64,000 nt of DNA, from positions 1 to 64,000 of the forward strand of contig NZ_JARGET010000016.1 in the NCBI RefSeq assembly GCF_029210485.1. The letters are read 5' to 3'. Source of the stretch: Hoeflea sp. YIM 152468 (lineage in GTDB: Bacteria; Pseudomonadota; Alphaproteobacteria; Rhizobiales; Rhizobiaceae). This document shows positions 37,079 to 46,171 of this stretch, piece after piece (positions within the stretch are counted from its first letter, which is position 1; the number at the start of each line of letters is the position of its first letter). Below the pieces are notes generated by a model that saw only the letters and a program-made list of their open reading frames with translations, searched no databases and was not told the DNA's origin. A program made the position numbers and the translations under genes.

Positions 37079-38013
37079 AGACGACCGAGTCGCTCAATCA
37101 GCAGATCGAAGAAGCGGTCTGCGTCGACTTCGCGGGCGACAAAGGCGTTTTCGGGCCGTTTGGTCACTTTCCACCAGTCGATCACCGTGGCGCCAAGGGT
37201 CAGTTCCGATCCGGTCTCGATCTCGACATTGCATTTGCGCCCGGTGAACATGGCCGGATCAAGCAGCCAGGCGATGACAGTCGGGTCATGCAGCGGACCG
37301 CCATCGGTGCCGTATTTCTGCTCGTCATACCGCTCGAAAAACTCGAGCATGTCGGCCATCGCCATCGACGCGCGGTTGCCATTGGCCCGCAACCGGTCAA
37401 CCCTTGCCCTGGTGGTCAGCACCTTGTGGGTGACATCCAGTGGCATCATGGTGATCGGCACGCCCGACTGAAACACCACATCAGCGGCCTCGGGATCAAC
37501 GTAGATGTTGAATTCGGCCGAAGGGGTGATGTTGCCGCCTTCAAAGAAGCCGCCGCCCATCAAGACGATTTCCTTGATCAGCCGAACCACATCGGGCGAC
37601 TTCTCGAACACCGTGGCGATGTTTGTCAGCGGCCCCAGCGCGCAGAGCGTCACCGATCCGGCAGGCTCGGCACGCAGCGTCTCGATTATGAAGTCCGCCG
37701 CATGCCCGGGCTCAAGCGGGCGGCCGGGTTCGAACGGTTCCACGCCATCGAGCCCGGTCTTGCCGTGTACATGCTCGGCGGTCACGAGGTTGCGGCGAAG
37801 CGGCTTGTCAGCCCCGGCGAACACCTTGATATCGGCGCGGCCGCAGATCTCGGTGATCATGCGGGCATTGCGGCTGGTCAGCGCCAGCGGCACATTGCCG
37901 GCCACCGCAGTAATTCCCAATACGTCGACCTCCGGGCTTGCCAGCGCAAGCATGATCGCCGCGGCATCATCCTGTCCAGGATCGGTGTCGATGATGATCT
38001 TACGCGGTGTCAT
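37075..38013 (-). CDS. Inosine-uridine-type nucleoside hydrolase
   Basis: The 312-residue enzyme has the calcium-binding N-terminal signature IIIDTDPGQDDAAAI, plus CALGPLTNIA and PSAEFNIYVDPEAA, and a C-terminal aspartate in LHDPTVIAWLL. It hydrolyses ribonucleosides to base and ribose. It faces the ribokinase gene, making a compact salvage pair. The base preference cannot be told from sequence. Confidence 0.92.
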   Translation of the reverse strand: MTPRKIIIDTDPGQDDAAAIMLALASPEVDVLGITAVAGNVPLALTSRNARMITEICGRADIKVFAGADKPLRRNLVTAEHVHGKTGLDGVEPFEPGRPLEPGHAADFIIETLRAEPAGSVTLCALGPLTNIATVFEKSPDVVRLIKEIVLMGGGFFEGGNITPSAEFNIYVDPEAADVVFQSGVPITMMPLDVTHKVLTTRARVDRLRANGNRASMAMADMLEFFERYDEQKYGTDGGPLHDPTVIAWLLDPAMFTGRKCNVEIETGSELTLGATVIDWWKVTKRPENAFVAREVDADRFFDLLIERLGRL

Positions 38014-38074
38014 GGCGGGTCCTTCAGTCTAGCGATTCGGTCGGCGCGACATTACGGGCGGCATGGGTCAGAGA

Positions 38075-38173
38075 GCAAGGCGCTTGCGAAGCCGCACTGG
38101 AATTCCCATATTACGATCAAGCCGGATGCTGATTGCAGGTCCGGTGCCTGTCGCTTGAAACCGAGGACAAACC
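38075..38173 (+). promoter_or_regulatory. ROSE-type RNA thermometer in the Hsp20 leader
   Basis: Three consecutive hairpins precede the hsp20 start. Hairpin I is GCAAG/CTTGC (38075-38087). Hairpin II is CCGGATGC with GCA..TCCGG (38122-38144, two-base bulge). The last, 38149-38169, pairs TGTC-G-CTT with GAG-GACA. In that stem TCGCT (38151-38155) pairs with the Shine-Dalgarno AGGA (38164-38167), leaving one G unpaired. This matches the U[U/C]GCU anti-SD motif with bulged G that defines ROSE elements, common before rhizobial small heat-shock genes. Melting on warming would free the ribosome site. Confidence 0.72.
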
Positions 38174-38605
38174 ATGTCGCGCATGACGCCTTTTTCAAGC
38201 CCGCTGCTGCTGGGCTTTGACACAATGGAGAAGACCCTGGAGCGGATCGCCAAGGGGTCTGAAGGATACCCGCCTTACAATATCGAGCGCATCAGCGCTT
38301 CTGCCGATGGCAGCAATTGTGAACGATTGCGGATCACGCTGGCGGTTGCCGGTTTCTGCGACGAAGACCTTGAAGTGACGACCGAGGAAAACCAGCTGGT
38401 CATCCGCGGTCGCCAGGCCGAAGCCGACGGCCGCGAATACCTGCACCGCGGCATTGCGTCACGGCAGTTTCAGCGGATGTTCGTGCTTGCCGATGGCATG
38501 CAGGTTGTCAGCGCCGATCTGAAGAACGGATTGCTTTCGGTTGACCTTATTCGTCCGGAACCGGAGCGGATGGTGCGAAAAATTAACATTTCGGTTCGAG
38601 ACTAA
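38174..38605 (+). CDS. Small heat-shock protein Hsp20 (IbpA-like)
   Basis: The 143-residue protein is an alpha-crystallin domain chaperone that holds unfolding proteins. It has a short N-terminal arm (SPLLLGFDTMEKTLERIAKGSEGYPPYNIE), the crystallin core (LAVAGFCDEDLEVTTEENQLVIRG) and the GLLSVDLIRPEPE end. The leader appears to be a ROSE thermometer. A DUF1150 gene follows 53 bases later, a pairing common in Hyphomicrobiales. Confidence 0.94.
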   Translation: MSRMTPFSSPLLLGFDTMEKTLERIAKGSEGYPPYNIERISASADGSNCERLRITLAVAGFCDEDLEVTTEENQLVIRGRQAEADGREYLHRGIASRQFQRMFVLADGMQVVSADLKNGLLSVDLIRPEPERMVRKINISVRD

Positions 38606-38658
38606 GGATCAAGGTTCGACCAACAGGATGTTTCCTGCCACAACCAGGAGGAATCGAC

Positions 38659-38916
38659 ATGATTGCCAAATCGGGAAAAACCCAACTGTCCGCTCATGAC
38701 CTGGCCCTGCTCGGTGCAGGCAAGGTCGGTTATATTCGCAAGATGCGCTCGGAAGACGTGCTGGCCCGGTTCCCCGAAGCACCTGTGCTCGATCCCGGAC
38801 TGGAGTTATGGGCACTGTTTGGTGCAGACGGCACGCCGATCCTGCTGACCGACAACCGGTCGAGCACATTTTATCGGGCTGCCGAAGACGAATTGAAGAC
38901 CGTCGCCCTGCATTGA
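38659..38916 (+). CDS. DUF1150 family protein
   Basis: The 85-residue protein fits DUF1150, with the segments YIRKMRSEDV and LWALFGADGTPILLTDNRSS. The function is unknown. AGGAGG lies upstream of the ATG. It is the second gene of the Hsp20 transcript, ending at a strong terminator, so it is likely heat-induced with it. Confidence 0.88.
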   Translation: MIAKSGKTQLSAHDLALLGAGKVGYIRKMRSEDVLARFPEAPVLDPGLELWALFGADGTPILLTDNRSSTFYRAAEDELKTVALH

Positions 38917-38962
38917 CGGCCCCTGCGCGCATCCGGTGATCATCTCGCTCACCTGAGCAGAC

Positions 38963-39001
38963 AAAAAAACCCGAAATTCACCGTGGATTTTCGGGTTTTT
39001 C
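38963..39001. terminator. Bidirectional intrinsic terminator between DUF1150 and ptsN
   Basis: CCCGAAA (38970-38976) pairs with TTTCGGG (38989-38995), flanked by A-run and T-run that extend the stem on both sides. This arrangement can stop transcription from both directions. Confidence 0.88.
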
Positions 39002-39063
39002 TATGCCTGTCCCAGCAACCACGCCGGGTCTGGTCAGAGCCCTGCGCCCGGCGGATGCTGCCC

Positions 39064-39528
39064 TCAAGCGGCGTTGGACGCTTTTTCGTCGGTGAGAAAT
39101 GCATAAAGCGAGGCAGCATTGTCGGTGGCGCGCAGCTTGGCGACCATGTCGCTGTCACGCATCACACGGGCGATCCGCGAGAGCGCCTTGAGATGATCAG
39201 CGCCAGCGCCTTCCGGCGCGAGCAACAGGAACACCAGATCGACCGGCTGGTCGTCCAGAGCCTCGAACTCAACCGGCTGGTCAAGCCGCGCAAAAATGCC
39301 GACTATTCGATCAAGCGACGACAGCTTGCCATGCGGGATGGCAATACCATTGCCAACACCGGTCGACCCAAGCCGCTCGCGCTGCAGAATGACGTCAAAC
39401 ACCTCACGCTCGGCAAGTCCCGTGACTTCCGATGCCTTGGCCGCCAATTCTTGCAACAGCTGTTTCTTGGAGTTTGCCTTTAGCGCAGGCAGAACAGAGT
39501 TCTGCCCAATCAGATCAGCAAGCGCCAT
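39064..39528 (-). CDS. ptsN: PTS IIA-like nitrogen regulatory protein
   Basis: The 154-residue protein is EIIA-Ntr, the terminal phosphoacceptor of the nitrogen-related phosphotransferase system. The phosphorylated histidine lies in GNGIAIPHGK near residue 66. The ATG at 39528 (MALADLIGQNSV) follows AAGGAA and matches family length; the frame is open further to 39645. It is the last gene of rpoN-hpf-ptsN, the conserved order. Confidence 0.95.
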   Translation of the reverse strand: MALADLIGQNSVLPALKANSKKQLLQELAAKASEVTGLAEREVFDVILQRERLGSTGVGNGIAIPHGKLSSLDRIVGIFARLDQPVEFEALDDQPVDLVFLLLAPEGAGADHLKALSRIARVMRDSDMVAKLRATDNAASLYAFLTDEKASNAA

Positions 39529-39654
39529 GTCACATTCCTTGTTTTGGGTCCGTAGTCCGGGCCGCACTGTTCGCTTCAGGTGAAGGACTGCAGGCCAACG
39601 CCAGCTTATGCCACCGATGACCTGCCTGCCTTCATTCCATCTCAACCTTCGACG

Positions 39655-40227
39655 TTAGGTCTTGTTCCCGCCAGCATCAATCCAGCCGATATTGCCATCA
39701 TCCCGGCGATACACAACATTGAGCGCGTCATTGCCCGCATTGCGGAACATCAAGATCCGTTCATCCGTCATATCAAGTGCCATCACGGCATTGGCCACGC
39801 TCATGGTGACCAGTTGCTTGGTGCTTTCGGCGATGATCGCCGGAGCGTAGTCTTCGGGTACTTCCGCTGCATCGTCACCTTCGGAATCCACCACCGCATA
39901 AGCCAGCTTGGCCTGAACCTGCTGGTTGTTGGCGTGATGGTCCTTGAGACGACGCTTGTAACGGCGCAGCCGCTTTTCAATACGTTCGGCAGCGGCATCA
40001 AAAGAGGGCTGCGGATCCTGGGCTTCCCCGGTTGCATGCAGGACGACACCAGTATCGAGGTGGATCTTGCAATCGGCTTTAAAGCGGGATCCGGACTTTT
40101 CGACGATCACCTGGCTTGAAAACCCGCCATCGTAATATTTTCGAACTGCTCCCGTGACATGGTCTTCAATCCGGGTCCTGAAGGACTCGCCGATTTCCAT
40201 ATGCTTACCAGACACTCGCACGCTCAT
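39655..40227 (-). CDS. hpf: Ribosome hibernation promoting factor (long form)
   Basis: The 190-residue protein has the N-terminal S30AE domain (SVRVSGKHMEIGESFRTRIEDHV) that binds the 30S decoding centre, a linker, and the C-terminal dimerisation domain (KQLVTMSVANAVMALDMTDERILMFRN) typical of long HPF, which pairs ribosomes into 100S dimers. A sigma-70-like promoter lies upstream within an unusual inverted repeat. Confidence 0.95.
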   Translation of the reverse strand: MSVRVSGKHMEIGESFRTRIEDHVTGAVRKYYDGGFSSQVIVEKSGSRFKADCKIHLDTGVVLHATGEAQDPQPSFDAAAERIEKRLRRYKRRLKDHHANNQQVQAKLAYAVVDSEGDDAAEVPEDYAPAIIAESTKQLVTMSVANAVMALDMTDERILMFRNAGNDALNVVYRRDDGNIGWIDAGGNKT

Positions 40228-40332
40228 GGGTTATCCCTTCTTGTTATGACTTGGGAAATCAGTCTAGGCCATGCGCCGCGCTCATCCAAGCGTCTGCTGG
40301 CGGTCAATTGCTCCGGTCCAAGCAATTTTTCA

Positions 40333-40433
40333 CTTGACAAAACCGGCCTACAGCGCCGCATTTCCTGCGTCGTCCGATGCGGGGCGGCTTCTACGCTTGT
40401 GCGCCCGGCCTGTCAAGTTAACGCTGTAGGCCG
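40333..40433. repeat. Interlocked inverted repeats in the rpoN-hpf gap
   Basis: CGGCCTACAGCG (40344-40355) is the exact reverse complement of CGCTGTAGGCCG (40422-40433). CTTGACA (40333-40339) is the exact reverse complement of TGTCAAG (40411-40417). The order is A-B-A'-B', so both pairings at once would be a pseudoknot, with a four-base spacer between elements on each side. The arrangement encloses the hpf promoter. Confidence 0.75.
40388..40416 (-). promoter_or_regulatory. Probable sigma-70 promoter of hpf
   Basis: On the minus strand TTGACA (40416-40411) and TAGAAG (40393-40388) are separated by exactly 17 bases. It would start transcription about 155 bases before hpf, giving hpf-ptsN their own transcript separate from rpoN. 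Confidence 0.55.
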
Positions 40434-40473
40434 TTAAATTGGAAAGCGTTTTCAAGCGATTGCTTGATGTCGA

Positions 40474-42027
40474 TTATACCGCCGCGGCGCGCGCCCTGGC
40501 CCGCTTCTCGCGGCGCCGCTGTACCGAGGACGGGATAGCCATGGCCTCGCGGTACTTCGCCACCGTCCGGCGCGCGATTTCCACGCCGGATTTCTTTAAA
40601 AGATCAACCAGATCATCGTCTGACAGGACCGCTTCAGCGGCCTCTTCGGCCACCATCACGCGAATGCGATGGCGGACCGATTCGGCCGAATGCGCGTCGC
40701 CGCCGGGGTTCGCCGAAGCGATCGAGACCGTGAAGAAGTACTTCAGCTCAAACACACCGCGCGGGGTGATCATGTATTTGTTGGCGGTGACACGGCTGAC
40801 AGTCGATTCATGCATGCCGATGGCGTCTGCAACGGCCTTGAGATTGAGCGGCCGCAAATGGTCGACACCATGCAGCAGAAAAGCATCCTGCTGGCGGACA
40901 ATTTCCGTCGCCACCTTGATGATCGTCCTCGCCCGTTGGTCCAGCGAGCGCGCCAGCCAGTTGGCGGTCTGCAGACACTCGCCGAGAAAGTCCTGGCCGG
41001 GGGCGTTTTTCGGCATTTTTCCGGTCACGGAGGCGAAATAGGTCTGGTTGACCAAAACCCGCGGCAAGGTGTCGGGGTTGAGCTCGATGTTCCAGCCGCC
41101 GTCAGACGCCGGGCGTACAAAGACATCGGGCACCACCAACTCGCTCGATCCAGTTTCAAACCGGGTGCCCGGCTTGGGATCCAGAGCCCGGATCTCGGCC
41201 ATCATGTCGAGCAGATCTTCCTCATCAACTCCGCAAATCCGCGTCAGCGTGGTGAAATCGCGTCGCGCAAGCAGTTCGAGATTGTCGACCAGCACCGCCA
41301 TGGCCGGATCGAGCCGGTCCTTGCGCGCCAGTTGCAGGGCCAGGCATTCGCCGAGCGAACGGGCAAACAACCCCGCAGGCTCGAATTCCTGCAGGCGTGA
41401 CAACACCCCGGCGATATCGGCCTCCTTCGCGCCCAGCCGGGCAATGGTCTCCGCCATGCCGCCGACCATATAGCCCGCCGCATCAAGCTGATCGGCCAGA
41501 TCCGTTGCAATCAATCGCTCGGCAGGGTCTGGAAACGCAAAGGATATCTGTTCGGCAACGTGGTCACGCAGGGTCGGCGCGCGCGCGGCAAAATCATCAA
41601 GATCATAGCCCTCGCCCGAACGAGCCCCATCGCTGCCCGGCATGGATTTCCAGTTGTCGATGAATTCGGGCTGATCCACGCGCGCGGTGCCGTGATCATC
41701 AGGAAAGACATTCTCATAGCGCGCATCGATCTCGGCGGTCATGCGCTCGGACGGAGTTTCGGCCGATCCGGTCCAAGCCGCGTCTTCCGCGGCATCGCCG
41801 GATGCCGCCTGTGCGGCGGACGTCTCTTCGGGAGCAGCGGAGCCGGTTTCCTGATGGTCGGCATCAGAACTCACCAGTTCGAGCAGCGGATTGCGTTCGA
41901 CTTCCTCTTCGATGAAACGGGTCAGTTCGACATGGCTGAATTGCAGCAGACGGATCGACTGCATTAGTTGCGGCGTCATCACCAGTGACTGGCTTTGGCG
42001 CAATTGGAGACCAGCTGACAGGGCCAT
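40474..42027 (-). CDS. rpoN: RNA polymerase sigma-54 factor
   Basis: The 517-residue protein has the glutamine-rich activator-interacting N-terminus (LQLRQSQSLVMTPQLMQSIRLL), an acidic spacer (about 55-130), the core-binding region, the helix-turn-helix (LKAVADAIGMHESTVSRVTANK) and the invariant RpoN box ARRTVAKYRE near residue 488. It directs transcription of nitrogen and other regulated genes with enhancer-binding proteins. It lies between lptB and hpf as in most Proteobacteria, though a 376-base gap separates it from lptB. Confidence 0.97.
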   Translation of the reverse strand: MALSAGLQLRQSQSLVMTPQLMQSIRLLQFSHVELTRFIEEEVERNPLLELVSSDADHQETGSAAPEETSAAQAASGDAAEDAAWTGSAETPSERMTAEIDARYENVFPDDHGTARVDQPEFIDNWKSMPGSDGARSGEGYDLDDFAARAPTLRDHVAEQISFAFPDPAERLIATDLADQLDAAGYMVGGMAETIARLGAKEADIAGVLSRLQEFEPAGLFARSLGECLALQLARKDRLDPAMAVLVDNLELLARRDFTTLTRICGVDEEDLLDMMAEIRALDPKPGTRFETGSSELVVPDVFVRPASDGGWNIELNPDTLPRVLVNQTYFASVTGKMPKNAPGQDFLGECLQTANWLARSLDQRARTIIKVATEIVRQQDAFLLHGVDHLRPLNLKAVADAIGMHESTVSRVTANKYMITPRGVFELKYFFTVSIASANPGGDAHSAESVRHRIRVMVAEEAAEAVLSDDDLVDLLKKSGVEIARRTVAKYREAMAIPSSVQRRREKRARARAAAV

Positions 42028-42403
42028 GGCGATGCTTTACTCCCGGCTGCGGCGCTGTGAATCGGATCGGACGCACGATGACCGCCGCAACAGTTTGAAG
42101 TCGCGTCACAGTGTTCGGCTCACGCCCGGAGATGATCGGGGGCAACCATGCGTCCGTACTGCCTCGACTTCGGTTTGCGGGCGTTCCGCGCAGCCATCGT
42201 CCAAGCAGACACCGCGCGACAGCAACCCCGGTCAGCCCATCTGGCCCGAAAATTGCTTTTTTATTCTGTCCGGTCAAGCCCGACCTGCGGACAAGGTAAA
42301 ATTGCCCGGCCGGGGCAGATTCCGAACGAAAACCGGCCAGAGCGCCGATGGTCGGATGCCCATTTGGCCCGGGCACGGAGACCAGCCGGCAGAAAAGCGA
42401 TCT
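42028..42403. other. Non-coding gap between lptB and rpoN
   Basis: No gene is supported in these 376 bases. The region probably carries the rpoN promoter. A minus-strand TTGACC near 42280-42285 is a possible -35 element, followed by an A-rich stretch, but no convincing -10 was fixed. Confidence 0.4.
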
Positions 42404-43213
42404 TCAGAGCGAGAATTGTTCACCGAGATAGAGCCGCCGCACATCCGCGTTGGCAACAATGTCCTGCGGGCGGCCATGGGTGAGCAGTATGCCGTCATTC
42501 ATGATGTAAGCCCGATCGATCAGTCCGAGCGTTTCGCGGACATTGTGGTCGGTGATCAGCACCCCGATGCCGCGGCGGGTAAGATGCCGGACCAGATCCT
42601 GAATATCGGAGACCGCGATCGGATCGACGCCGGCGAAGGGTTCATCGAGCAGCATGAAAGTCGGATCAGAAGCCAGCGCGCGGGCAATTTCGAGCCGGCG
42701 CCGCTCGCCGCCGGACAAGGATATGGAGGCGGACTTGCGCAAATGCGCGATGTGGAACTCCTCGAGCAGACTGTCGAGTTTCTCCTCACGTTTGGCACGA
42801 TCCCTTTCCACCACTTCCAGAACGGCGCGGATATTGGCTTCGACACTCAAACCGCGGAAAATCGAGGCCTCCTGCGGCAGATAGCCGACACCTAGCCGGG
42901 CACGCCGGTACATCGGCAGACTGGACACATCGTTCCCGTCAATCTCGATTGTGCCGACGTCCACCGGCACCAGCCCGGTGATCATGTAGAAACACGTGGT
43001 TTTGCCCGCGCCGTTGGGACCGAGAAGTCCCACCGCCTCACCGCGGCGGACACCGAGCGAGACGCCGTCCACCACCTTGCGGGATTTGTAGGACTTGGTC
43101 AGATTGCGGGCTATCAGCGTGCCGTCATAGCGTCCCGGCGCCTCGGCGGCGGCCTGATCGGCGTCACCCTTGCCATTGTTGCCGCCAAGCGATGAAAACA
43201 GAGCTCGGATCAC
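42404..43213 (-). CDS. lptB: LPS export ABC transporter ATPase
   Basis: LptB powers extraction of lipopolysaccharide from the inner membrane with LptF/G. The 269-residue protein has Walker [10 protein letters not shown] near residue 65, signature [15 protein letters not shown], and Walker [12 protein letters not shown]. It has an N-terminal extension of about 30 residues rich in G, N, D and A before the core. Its start overlaps the lptA stop by four bases. Confidence 0.96.
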   Translation of the reverse strand: MIRALFSSLGGNNGKGDADQAAAEAPGRYDGTLIARNLTKSYKSRKVVDGVSLGVRRGEAVGLLGPNGAGKTTCFYMITGLVPVDVGTIEIDGNDVSSLPMYRRARLGVGYLPQEASIFRGLSVEANIRAVLEVVERDRAKREEKLDSLLEEFHIAHLRKSASISLSGGERRRLEIARALASDPTFMLLDEPFAGVDPIAVSDIQDLVRHLTRRGIGVLITDHNVRETLGLIDRAYIMNDGILLTHGRPQDIVANADVRRLYLGEQFSL

Positions 43214-43797
43214 TGTTTGGGTCGCGATTTGGGGTCGAGCTGGATCATGACGCGACCGCCGCAGCTGTCGAGCTTGGCCTGACCGCTCTTCATCTCCACC
43301 GTCAGCTTGCAGCCGATAAAGACGTTTTCGGCGTCGGTCAGCACAACCTTTTCACCGGTGAGCACCAGAACCTCATCAATCATATTGAAGTTGCCGGCAT
43401 CGGCTGTGGCGGTTTGGGTGCCGGACTGGATCAGCACCTTCTTGTACATTTCAATTTCGCTGATTTCTGCCGTTCCCGAGGAAACCGAGCCGCCATTCTT
43501 GACGTAATTGACGACCATCTCGCCCGCCTGCAGGACCGTGTCGCCCTGCACCACCTTGACGTTGCCGGTGAAGGTCGCCTGGCTGGTTTCCTCGTTGATC
43601 TTGAGCAGGTCACTTTCGATCTGGATCGGCTCGTCACTGGTCAGGGTCATGCCCGACATCTTGCTTTCGGTGCCCTGCGCAAAGGCGGCAGGCAGCGGCG
43701 GCCCGAATGTCGATGCCAGCAATCCGGCGGCGATCAGAATCGCGGCAGTCCGCATGAAGGTGAGTGTGGGGATGGCCATGTCAGTTCGTCGCTCCAT
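43210..43797 (-). CDS. lptA: LPS transport periplasmic protein LptA
   Basis: The 195-residue protein has a signal peptide ([23 protein letters not shown]) and an OstA-like beta-jellyroll domain ([33 protein letters not shown]). It forms the periplasmic bridge for lipopolysaccharide. It overlaps lptC by 17 bases upstream and lptB by four bases downstream, so the three are translationally linked. Confidence 0.93.
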   Translation of the reverse strand: MERRTDMAIPTLTFMRTAAILIAAGLLASTFGPPLPAAFAQGTESKMSGMTLTSDEPIQIESDLLKINEETSQATFTGNVKVVQGDTVLQAGEMVVNYVKNGGSVSSGTAEISEIEMYKKVLIQSGTQTATADAGNFNMIDEVLVLTGEKVVLTDAENVFIGCKLTVEMKSGQAKLDSCGGRVMIQLDPKSRPKQ

Positions 43798-44476
43798 CCT
43801 TCGACTTTAATGCGGAGGGGTTGATCGTCATGCGGACCTTGTCCTGAAAGATGATAATGCGGCCTTTATCCTGTATCTGCATGGATTGCGCAACCACGGA
43901 TGCGTCACCGGAACTGATGGACACCGGGGTCTCGGAGACCAACGTGCTGTTGGCCAGATCGATATCTGCCGACTGCAGCCGGACCTGCATTCCAGCCTCG
44001 GTATTGACCGTGAAAGGCTGTTTGAAAACCATGGTCTGCCCGGCGCGGTCATAGGTACCGCGGACTGCATTCAAGACCGCCTTGTCACCATTTGACACCG
44101 GCAGGTCGGCAACAATGTCTTCCAGCACGATGATATCCGGCGTGTCGAGATCCTGAATCGCCTTGTCGGCACGCAGGGTATAGGGATTGGCATCGGAGGT
44201 CTGGCCGCTCATCACCGGGCTCTGCATGACCAGCTTTCCATCCAGGATCGCCACCGATTCAATCCCGATCCCCTGTGGCACCAGGTTGTCGAACCAGGAG
44301 ACGACGACAAAGGCGATGACGATGAGGGCTGCGGACAGCGGCAAAAGGATCTTGAGCACCCGGACAAGCCGGGTATGGGACCGGGCGCGCCGGTACTGGG
44401 CATGCGAACGTCCCGCATAGTCGCCGCGCCCTGGCACTCCTGAAGCGATTGGCCCTGATGCGGTCGGCGGTGTCAT
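43781..44476 (-). CDS. lptC: LPS export protein LptC
   Basis: The 231-residue protein has a cytoplasmic N-terminus, a single membrane anchor (ILLPLSAALIVIAFVVVSWF near residues 42-61) and a periplasmic LptC jellyroll domain (NPYTLRADKAIQDLDTPDIIVLEDI). It docks LptA to the LptBFG transporter. The ATG at 44476 (MTPPTASGP) fits family length; the frame stays open further upstream to 44884, but that stretch overlaps the divergent sppA gene. Confidence 0.9.
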   Translation of the reverse strand: MTPPTASGPIASGVPGRGDYAGRSHAQYRRARSHTRLVRVLKILLPLSAALIVIAFVVVSWFDNLVPQGIGIESVAILDGKLVMQSPVMSGQTSDANPYTLRADKAIQDLDTPDIIVLEDIVADLPVSNGDKAVLNAVRGTYDRAGQTMVFKQPFTVNTEAGMQVRLQSADIDLANSTLVSETPVSISSGDASVVAQSMQIQDKGRIIIFQDKVRMTINPSALKSKDGATN

Positions 44477-44708
44477 TCGTTGCTGTAATCCCGAAGGCTG
44501 TTGACGCCATGCCGACTTTCGGTCCGGTTGCCCGCCCGTGTGGCTGTTGCAGAGAACTTCGCATGGCAATATGGTGAGATTGCGAAGCAGTTGACACAGA
44601 TTGCCACGGCTCGCTGACAATGGCAAAAACAAAGCGGAGTTTGTGCAGATTGGCCGATCCGGCCCTCTGCACTGCATTCGCGCCCCACACTCCATCGGAG
44701 GAGCAAGC

Positions 44709-45677
44709 GTGATCGATCCGGAACTTCTTGCCGATCGTCGCCGTATTCGGCGTAAACTCAGTTTCTGGCGGATCATGACCGTCGTCGTCAGCGTCGCGCT
44801 TGTGGCGGGACTGGTGTGGCGGTTCCAGGGAGCGGCACGCGACAGCAACCATATTGCGCGTATCGATATCGATGGCGTCATCACCGACGATCAGCCATTG
44901 CTTGATCTGATCAAGGATGTTGCGGAAAATGACGCGGCAAAGGCGCTGATTGTCTCCATTTCCTCCCCCGGCGGCACGACCTATGGCGGAGAGCGGCTCC
45001 ACAAGGCCTTGCTGGCCGCAGGCAAATCCAAGCCCGTCGTCGCCGACATCCACACATTGGCGGCGTCAGCCGGCTACATGATCGCTGTGTCGACCGACCA
45101 TATCGTCGCCGGCGAAAGCTCGATCGTCGGCTCCATCGGAGTGCTTTTCCAGTATGCCCAGGCAGGGGAACTGCTCGACAAGATCGGAATTCGACTGGAA
45201 GCGATCAAATCCTCGCCGATGAAAGCCGAACCCTCCCCGTTTCATGAAGCCAGCGACGAGGCCAAGGCGATGATCCGATCGATGGTCCTCGACAGCTACG
45301 ACTGGTTTGTCGACATGGTGGCGGCGCGCCGCGAGATGGACCGCACCGAAGTTCTGGCGCTCGCTGACGGTTCGATCTTCACTGGGCGGCAAGGGCTCAA
45401 GAACGGACTTGTCGATGCGCTCGGGGGTGACGCCGAAATAAGAGCCTACCTGAAAGGCCGCAACGTTGACGACACGCTCAAGATAGTTGACTGGAAACCT
45501 GCGGACTCGACGACGGGTTTGCTTTTCGGTGCGCGGGCAGCCAGCCTGCTGCAGCAATTCATTGGTGTGCCTGAGACATTTTCGAACGAGATCAACCGGC
45601 TGGCGGATGGCAAGTTGTTCCTTGACGGCCTTGTATCCGTTTGGCAGGTTGGCGGTCATTCGGAGAGTGGCGAGTAG
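44709..45677 (+). CDS. sppA: Signal peptide peptidase SppA (S49 family)
   Basis: The 322-residue membrane-anchored serine protease degrades cleaved signal peptides. It has one N-terminal membrane helix (MTVVVSVALVAGLVW), a crotonase-like core with SISSPGGTTYGGE, the nucleophile region AGESSIVGSIGVL, and the general-base lysine region AIKSSPMKAEPSPF. The start is GTG 44709, directly behind a strong GGAGG site. It is followed at nine bases by ihfB. Confidence 0.92.
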   Translation: MIDPELLADRRRIRRKLSFWRIMTVVVSVALVAGLVWRFQGAARDSNHIARIDIDGVITDDQPLLDLIKDVAENDAAKALIVSISSPGGTTYGGERLHKALLAAGKSKPVVADIHTLAASAGYMIAVSTDHIVAGESSIVGSIGVLFQYAQAGELLDKIGIRLEAIKSSPMKAEPSPFHEASDEAKAMIRSMVLDSYDWFVDMVAARREMDRTEVLALADGSIFTGRQGLKNGLVDALGGDAEIRAYLKGRNVDDTLKIVDWKPADSTTGLLFGARAASLLQQFIGVPETFSNEINRLADGKLFLDGLVSVWQVGGHSESGE

Positions 45678-45686
45678 GGCGAGGAC

Positions 45687-45977
45687 ATGATCAAATCGGA
45701 ATTGGTGCAAGCAGTTGCGGCGCGAAACCCGCACCTTTATCATCGAGATGTCGAAAATATCGTCAACGCGGTGCTCGACGAGATCACCGACGCCCTGTCG
45801 GAGGGCAATCGCGTCGAGTTGCGCGGTTTCGGCGCCTTCTCGGTGAAGAACCGCCCGCCGAGATCGGGCCGCAACCCGCGCACCGGTGAGCCGGTGTTCG
45901 TGGAAGAAAAATGGGTTCCTTTCTTCAAGACCGGCAAGGAATTGCGCGAACGGCTCAATCCTGACAGCAAGGACTGA
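45687..45977 (+). CDS. ihfB: Integration host factor subunit beta
   Basis: The 96-residue DNA-bending protein of the HU/IHF family starts [18 protein letters not shown] and has the arm region with [30 protein letters not shown], including the proline that intercalates into DNA. The N-terminus and GRNPRTG arm identify the beta subunit. It lies in sppA-ihfB-lapA, as in many Proteobacteria. Confidence 0.95.
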   Translation: MIKSELVQAVAARNPHLYHRDVENIVNAVLDEITDALSEGNRVELRGFGAFSVKNRPPRSGRNPRTGEPVFVEEKWVPFFKTGKELRERLNPDSKD

Positions 45978-46171
45978 GCCTGACAGCAAGAACTGAGCCC
46001 GCCAGCCCCTGCGGCACACGAGCTGCCTGCGACTTGTGCCGCTCCGTCCGGCCGACAAAACACGCCACTTTGGGCGATTGCCCCTTGGTTTGCTGGCAAA
46101 CCGGATTACATGACAGCATGCACCGGTCAGCCAGGGCAAGGCGCCCGGGCTCGAGAGAATAGGAGCGACAC

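Noticed and set aside
41864-42376. A 170-codon minus-strand frame in the lptB-rpoN gap
   Set aside because: It overlaps the rpoN start and has no family likeness; composition looks non-coding.
44601-44708. N-terminal extension of sppA from an upstream ATG
   Set aside because: The GTG at 44709 has a strong GGAGG site and gives the usual SppA N-terminus.
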